A stretch of DNA of 64,000 bases from CAWCUU01 sp963798855 (GTDB lineage: Bacteria; Gemmatimonadota; Gemmatimonadetes; Longimicrobiales; RSA9), in contig CAWCUU010000001.1 of NCBI GenBank assembly GCA_963798855.1, positions 1 to 64,000 on the forward strand, given 5' to 3'. The notes beneath the pieces were generated by a model. It saw nothing but the letters and a program-made list of their open reading frames with translations. It made no database searches and was not told where the DNA came from. The first letter of the stretch is position 1. The number at the start of each line of letters is the position of its first letter. Both the position numbers and the translations under genes were made by a program. Of the stretch, positions 58,080 through 64,000 are shown one piece after another.

Positions 58080-59172
58080 ACCCGTGGCTCAGTGCGATCA
58101 GGAAGAGTTGTGAGACCAGGTCGAAGCCGTACTGGAAGACCACGCCGACGGCGACCCAGAGATTCAGCAGGCTCGATCGGTCCGAGGAAGGCAGCGCCGA
58201 GCCGTCCGGGTTCGAGAAGGAAGGCGTCGGCGTGGTGCCCCCGATGTTGGCGACGACCGTGCCGTCGAACTCGACCGTGCCATCGAGCCGGAAGACGGTG
58301 CCGCTGGGCGTGCCGATGACGTCGAGCACCATCAGACCTTCGTCTCCATCCACCGTCAGCGTCAGGTCGCTCTCGCTGCTTCCGGCCACGGTCACGCTGT
58401 CCTTCTCGATGAAGTCCACGCTCTCGCTGCTGGCCGCGTCCGAGAGGGTGATGTGGAAGGTGGCGATCTGGTCGCTGCCCGCTTCGGCGAAGTCCTCGAT
58501 CACCGCGACGTCCGTCTGCTGATTGCCGTTCGCGACGTACCCCTCGAGCGTGATGTGGTCCACCGTCTCCGTGGCCGTGGCGCTGTGTCCGGCTACGAAG
58601 TCGGAGATCGTGAGCGGCGTGCCGCCGGAGGTCCGCACCACCTGGATCCGCACCGCAGCCGTGGCGTCCGTGCTCTGCTCGGTGATGTCCATGTAGCCGA
58701 GAGAGTCCAGAGGCAGGGCGGGCTGACCGAACGGCTCGATCGAGTAGTAGACCACGCGCACGCCGTCGATCGGCGCTCCCGTGGCGGCATCATCGACGGT
58801 GTACCCGGTCGTGTTCGGGCTGTAGACGAGGGTCTGGCCGAGCAGCTCCGCCGGTATCGCGGTCGCGGACGCGGCCAGGCCGGCAGTCCGTCTCAGCAGC
58901 GGGAGCGCGGCGCCGCCGAACAGCCCGAGGTGGTCCTGCGGCTGCGGCGCCACCGCCGCGGCGGGCGCGCCCGTGAGCGTCGGAGCCGCCAGCTCGAGGC
59001 TCGCGATCGCGTCGCTGTCGGGAACGATCGAGGTCAGGATCGCCACCGTATGGACGGTCGCGTCGGGATCGAACCCCGTGAGCGGATTGGTCGAGCCGTC
59101 ACCGCCGCACGCGCCCAGCAGGGCGATGGTCAGCAGAGCCGCCGGGGCGGCGGCATGAGCGTGGCTTCGCAT
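58080..59172 (-). CDS. Lipoprotein of unknown function, C-terminus uncertain
   Basis: ATG 59172 starts a signal peptide ending in LLGACGGDG, a lipobox. The mature protein is Thr/Ser/Asp-rich with no catalytic motif: VAILTSIVPDSDAIASLELA, YTVDDAATGAPIDGVRVVYY and a repeated beta-like pattern. Near the end a hydrophobic stretch LWVAVGVVFQYGFDLVSQLF might insert in a membrane. The open frame runs 180 bases into the sigma gene on the same strand, which is unlikely to be right; a frame slip near 58080 is a simple explanation. Bases 59173-59431 are a divergent promoter interval with no gene. Confidence 0.6.
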
Positions 59173-59431
59173 TCTGGCGTACCTCGGCTGCGGAAAAGAC
59201 AGGACTCGACGACGGCGTTCCGTCACCGTTGAATCGCGTTCCGGAGGACTTCCCGGGAGTGCGGGGCGAGATGTCGCCTCTCGATAATGGATAACGGCCG
59301 CGGCAGCTTCGCAACAGGCATCCACGTCATCGACGGCATGGCCGCCGCACAGTAGACTAGCAGTCGCTGAAGAACTGGGGTGCGGCCGCTGCCGGGAAGG
59401 ACCGGTGTCGAGAGAGTGATGGGAGAGGTCG

Positions 59432-60704
<1,273 letters not shown>

Positions 60705-60719
60705 CAGGTCAGCGACCCG

Positions 60720-61181
60720 CTAGTCGGGCGGACGCGCCGCGGGTCGATCGACCACTCCGTCGATCGCTTCCGTCAGCGCCGTGCCGATGTAGTCCGCGAA
60801 TCGGCGTGTGGAGTCGGTCGCGCTGTTCGCGTACCACGAGTCGTCGGCGTCGGGCAGGACGACGATCAGGGGGAGCCCGGCCGTGTAGGCGAGCAGGTTC
60901 GTGCGATCCAGCCAGTCCCGATGGGAGCCCCAGAGGCCGTGGAGCAGGTACAGGACCGGGTAGCGGCCGGAGCCGCCCTCGTAAGCGGAGGGAAGCACCA
61001 CCAGCGCCGGGCGGGGCGCCTGCAGGCTGCCGCGGATCTGGACCTCGCGAACGCGGGCAAGGTCCGGGAGCGCCGGCCGCCCTTCCGTCTGTGCGACCGC
61101 CGTCGTCGTGGAGAGCGCGATAGCGAGCGCGACGAGCGGTGGCATCAGGTCTCGAGGGGACGGGCTCGAGCGGCGTCGCAT
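60720..61181 (-). CDS. Esterase-like protein, truncated
   Basis: 153 residues with a signal peptide (ALSTTTAVAQ) and the first half of an esterase-D/feruloyl-esterase-type alpha/beta hydrolase: LVVLPSAYEGGSGRYPVLYL, LHGLWGSHRDWLDRTNLL and LIVVLPDADDSWYANSATD. It ends in VVDRPAARPPD before the nucleophile Gly-x-Ser-x-Gly strand and the catalytic His, so it lacks the catalytic serine. Full relatives are about 280-320 residues. It ends 15 bases from the serA stop, convergent with it. Probably a pseudogene. Confidence 0.65.
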   Translation of the reverse strand: MRRRSSPSPRDLMPPLVALAIALSTTTAVAQTEGRPALPDLARVREVQIRGSLQAPRPALVVLPSAYEGGSGRYPVLYLLHGLWGSHRDWLDRTNLLAYTAGLPLIVVLPDADDSWYANSATDSTRRFADYIGTALTEAIDGVVDRPAARPPD

Positions 61182-61262
61182 GCGGGCCTCCGGCTTGGTT
61201 GGCGTTCGATGCAGGCCGGAATGTAAGGAGGGTGGCGGAGAAGGGTAGAGAGGCTCGTCCGC

Positions 61263-63197
61263 TCAGGCGCTCCGCTTGCGCTCCGGGCGCCCCGGGCGGG
61301 ACCCGCTCCCCAGCACCTCGCCGGGACGTCCGGCGCCGGCCGCCGCGGGCTGCTCCGTGGCGCGCGGAAGGTGGATCTCGAAGGTGGTGCCCCGCCCCGG
61401 CTCGCTATCGAGGCGGATGTGCCCCTCGTGACGAGCGACGATCCCGTACACCGTCGAGAGCCCGAGCCCCGTCCCCTTGCCCACGTCCTTGGTCGTGAAG
61501 AACGGCTCGAAGATCCGCTCCCGCGTCGCCTCGTCCATGCCGTGGCCCGTGTCCCCGACCGAGAGCAGCACGTACGACCCCGCCGGCAGGGCTGCGGACG
61601 CGTCGTCCGTCGTGATCTCGACGTTGCGCGTCTCCACGCGGAGCGTGCCGCCGCCCGGCATCGCATCCCTCGCGTTCACGACCAGGTTCATCATGACCTG
61701 CTGGAGCTGCGTCCGGTCCGCGACGACCCGGGCCAGATCCGGGTCCAGGATCGTGTCGACACGGACGTCCTCGCCGAGGACCCGCTGAAGCAGGCGCATG
61801 GTCTCGGCGACGACCGCGTTCGGCTGAAGCACGGTGGGCTGTACGACTTCCTTGCGGCTGAACGCCAGCAGCTGCTGCGTCAGGAGCGTGGCGTGCTCGG
61901 TGGCACGACGCACCTCATCGAGGTCCGAGCGCACCGGGGAGCCCGCTTCCAGCTCGTCGACCGCCAGCGAGAGATAGCCCTGCATCGTCGTGATCAGGTT
62001 GTTGAAATCGTGGGCGATGCCGCTGGCCATGCGTCCCACTGCCTCCAGCTTCTGCGCCTGGCGGAACTGCTCCTCCAGCAGGCGGCTCTCCGTGATGTCG
62101 TGACCGGTGAGCACGACGCCTCCCACGGCAGGGTGCCCCAGCAGGTTCTGTCCGCGCACGCTCAGCCACCGCCAGCCGCCCTCCCGGTGGCGCACCCGCA
62201 TCTGAGCGGAGATCGGCAAGGGCGCTCCCGATTCGAGCAGGTGCTCGAAGGCCGCCCGTGCCTCGGCCCGGTCCTCGGGGTGTACGTGGTCGAAGAAGTC
62301 GTCGCCGTGACGACCTTGCCCGCCCCAGCCGAGCGTGGCCGCCGCGGAGGGGCTCTCGTAGTGGATCCTGCCCCGTGCGTCCACGACGGAGATGATGTCG
62401 GTCGTGCTCTCGACGAGCGCGCGAAGGCGCTCCTCGCTGTGGCGCAGCTCTTCGGAGGCGCGCTGCAGATCGGCCTGGCGGAGCTCGAGCTCCGACGCCT
62501 TGTCGCGGAGCTGCCCGTTCGATCGCTCGAGCGCTGCGGCCGTGTCCCGACGCTCGCGCGCATACGCGCCGAGGATCATCGCAAGACCCGCGGCGAGCAG
62601 GACGGCGAGCGCCGAGCCGCCGAACAGGATCCAGAGCACGACCGTGGAACGGTTGCGGAGCAGCGCGGCCTGGGCCGTGAGCTCCCCTTCCTCGCTCGCC
62701 ACGCGCGCCCGGGCGAGGGCGCGCAGCCCGTCGATCTCCGTCGTGCCCGAAGCCGGATCCACCGCGCGCGTCGCCTCGGCGATGCCCACCCGGCGGCGCA
62801 GATGCATGCTCAGCTCGAGCCGCTCCAGGCGGGACTCGATGGTGCGCTCGAGGCGCCGCGCCGCGATGGTGTCATCGACGTCCCGGCCGACGTGCCTCAT
62901 CGCCAGCAGATCGGCCTTCAGCCGGCGCACCGACTGCTGATACTCGACGTCGAACGCGCTGTCGCCGGTCAGGAGGAAATCGCGCTGCGCCATCTCGGCC
63001 TCGGCCATACGCGAGATGGCGCGCTCGGACGTCTCGATCACGCGATGGTGCGTCTCCACGCCGGCGAGCGCCTCGCGCTCCGCCCGCATCGAGAGCAGGA
63101 CGAGCGCGGCGAAGAGGAGCACGATCGCGAAGGAAGCCGCGACGAGCCCGGCCCGGACCGCCTTCCCCGGAAGCAGCCTCGATCGATCCAATCCCAC
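61263..63197 (-). CDS. Membrane hybrid-type PAS sensor histidine kinase
   Basis: 644 residues. Two membrane helices (LVAASFAIVLLFAALVLLSM, VVLWILFGGSALAVLLAAGL) flank a CHASE3-like periplasmic domain. A coiled coil (ELELRQADLQRASEELRHSE) leads to a PAS domain (LVESTTDIISVVDARGRIHY). Kinase motifs follow: MASGIAHDFNNLITTMQGYL (phosphoacceptor His), N-box MMNLVVNARDAMPGGG, G1 SVGDTGHGMDEATR and G2 GTGLGLSTVYGI. There is no receiver domain. It follows the LuxR-type gene by 1 base, so the pair is one transcription unit. Confidence 0.9.
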   Translation of the reverse strand: MGLDRSRLLPGKAVRAGLVAASFAIVLLFAALVLLSMRAEREALAGVETHHRVIETSERAISRMAEAEMAQRDFLLTGDSAFDVEYQQSVRRLKADLLAMRHVGRDVDDTIAARRLERTIESRLERLELSMHLRRRVGIAEATRAVDPASGTTEIDGLRALARARVASEEGELTAQAALLRNRSTVVLWILFGGSALAVLLAAGLAMILGAYARERRDTAAALERSNGQLRDKASELELRQADLQRASEELRHSEERLRALVESTTDIISVVDARGRIHYESPSAAATLGWGGQGRHGDDFFDHVHPEDRAEARAAFEHLLESGAPLPISAQMRVRHREGGWRWLSVRGQNLLGHPAVGGVVLTGHDITESRLLEEQFRQAQKLEAVGRMASGIAHDFNNLITTMQGYLSLAVDELEAGSPVRSDLDEVRRATEHATLLTQQLLAFSRKEVVQPTVLQPNAVVAETMRLLQRVLGEDVRVDTILDPDLARVVADRTQLQQVMMNLVVNARDAMPGGGTLRVETRNVEITTDDASAALPAGSYVLLSVGDTGHGMDEATRERIFEPFFTTKDVGKGTGLGLSTVYGIVARHEGHIRLDSEPGRGTTFEIHLPRATEQPAAAGAGRPGEVLGSGSRPGRPERKRSA

Positions 63198-63198
63198 C

Positions 63199-63699
63199 TC
63201 AGGCGACGTTCAGGCTCACGTCGGTCGAGCGCGCCCACGCCCGCGAGGCGGCAGAGAGCAGCGCATCCCGTACGTCGAGTCGGCTGTTCAAGCCGATCTT
63301 CTGGAGCACCTTCTCGGTGTGGCGGCGGGCGGTGTGCTCGCTGATGAAGAGGCTGCTCGCGATTTCGCTGTTGCGCTTGCGGTCGGCCAGCAGCAGGGCC
63401 ACCTCCGCCTCCCGCTCGGTGAGGCCGAAGCGCTTCTGGATGCCCCGCACGCTCGGCACGTCGGGCGTCTCCTCTTCCACGGCGATCACGAGCAGCACGG
63501 GGCGAGCGCCCTGCGCCGGCAGCTCGTGGAAGCTGGCGCGGTAGCGACCCGCCTCGGTCTTCACCTCGGCGCCCACCATGGCCGAGAGGTCGCCGCCGCC
63601 GAGACGGCTCTCCAGAATCGCCTGGACTCGCCTCCACAGCCCCGGCGCCAGGGCGGGGGGCGTGATCGGCTCGCTTCCGGGGAGATGGTCACTGGACAT
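63199..63699 (-). CDS. LuxR-type HTH transcriptional regulator
   Basis: 166 residues from ATG 63699. The N-terminal 100 residues contain RRVQAILESRLGGGDLSAMV and FHELPAQGARPVLLVIAVEE, a small sensory or PAS-like region without clear family. The C-terminal GerE-type domain has FGLTEREAEVALLLADRKRN, then SEIASSLFISEHTARRHTEK and VLQKIGLNSRLDVRDALLSA. There is no receiver Asp, so it is not a classical response regulator. It overlaps nothing but adjoins the histidine kinase; the two may form a pathway. Bases 63700-64000 contain no supportable gene. Confidence 0.85.
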   Translation of the reverse strand: MSSDHLPGSEPITPPALAPGLWRRVQAILESRLGGGDLSAMVGAEVKTEAGRYRASFHELPAQGARPVLLVIAVEEETPDVPSVRGIQKRFGLTEREAEVALLLADRKRNSEIASSLFISEHTARRHTEKVLQKIGLNSRLDVRDALLSAASRAWARSTDVSLNVA

Positions 63700-64000
63700 T
63701 CGACGCCTCGGGCTTCGGGTTCGACCGACGGTTCGACCGAAGGCTACACGGCGGCTCTCACCCGGGGCTGATCCCGAATCACCTCGCAGGTGACGCGTGC
63801 GCACGTGAGGCGAAAAGCCCGCATGGAGCGGGGATCCGGCGGTGCGTCCCGCGGTCTCCAATGCGTGCGAGATGAGACGCCTGGTGAAATAGGGCGTTTC
63901 TGCCAATGCGCGGAGGGCGGCGGGAGGCCATCGTTGTGCGTCGACCGAGGTGCCACCCCCCTGCCGGAGGTTGTAATGCGGCTGTTCACGAAGGTCCTGT

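Noticed and set aside
55013..58522. 1169-codon plus-strand open frame
   Set aside because: Antisense to the Ser/Thr kinase and sigma genes, which carry clear catalytic motifs; the plus-strand product has none.
61371..63344. 657-codon plus-strand open frame
   Set aside because: Antisense to the PAS histidine kinase; no domain is visible.
63744..63989. 81-codon minus-strand open frame at the window end
   Set aside because: Low-complexity, no motif, no good start context.

Overview
The window is a G+C-rich bacterial chromosome segment that looks like Gemmatimonadota or a close relative. Supporting signs are a TIGR02999-type ECF sigma gene next to a TPR-bearing Ser/Thr kinase, Ig-like and PKD surface lipoproteins, an SBP56 gene, two-permease ABC-2 transporters, and lasso-type RiPP genes with a YxxPxLxxxG leader. 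This placement is inference; there is no rRNA or tRNA to anchor it. Many genes, including serA, are broken by single-base shifts, often in G/C homopolymers. I read these mostly as uncorrected sequencing indels, so several entries span more than one reading frame.

Bases 1-46,000 form a surface-polysaccharide island. The left part (1-7,400) has an FkbM methyltransferase, GDP-mannose dehydratase and GDP-fucose synthase, a DUF6065 gene, a glycosyltransferase and a nucleotidyltransferase-kinase. At 8,043-8,131 a class I cyclic-di-GMP (GEMM-type) riboswitch candidate precedes a large Ig-like/beta-helix lipoprotein. From 10,782 to 18,681 an IS21-family element sits inside a truncated glycosyltransferase. 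Next comes a lower-G+C cassette (FkbH-like protein, acyl carrier protein, polysaccharide deacetylase, GNAT protein), bounded on its far side by a second, complete paralogue of that glycosyltransferase.

From 42,919 down to 17,481 the minus strand is one near-continuous series of overlapping genes. In transcription order they are: a GAF-like protein, a polyprenyl sugar-1-phosphate transferase, a WecG/TagA glycosyltransferase continuous with a PqqD domain, a lasso-type RiPP module (B1, B2, cyclase, precursor, HPr-kinase-like enzyme, nucleotidyltransferase, ABC exporter), a secreted subtilase, Wza, Wzc, Wzx, glycosyltransferases, a kinase/FkbM region, an APH-like kinase and an O-antigen ligase. 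A sigma-54-type promoter (42,994-43,009) stands before the first gene. An NtrC-type regulator and a histidine kinase are encoded just upstream, suggesting one two-component switch for both polymer and peptide.

Bases 46,000-64,000 are general chromosome: a DsbA-like lipoprotein, an ABC-2 transporter whose permease genes are separated by an antisense RelE/RHH toxin-antitoxin pair, a CPBP protease, a tandem array of covarying hairpins, an SBP56 operon, an ECF sigma/Ser-Thr kinase unit, a lipoprotein, serA, a truncated esterase, and a PAS histidine kinase with a LuxR-type regulator.
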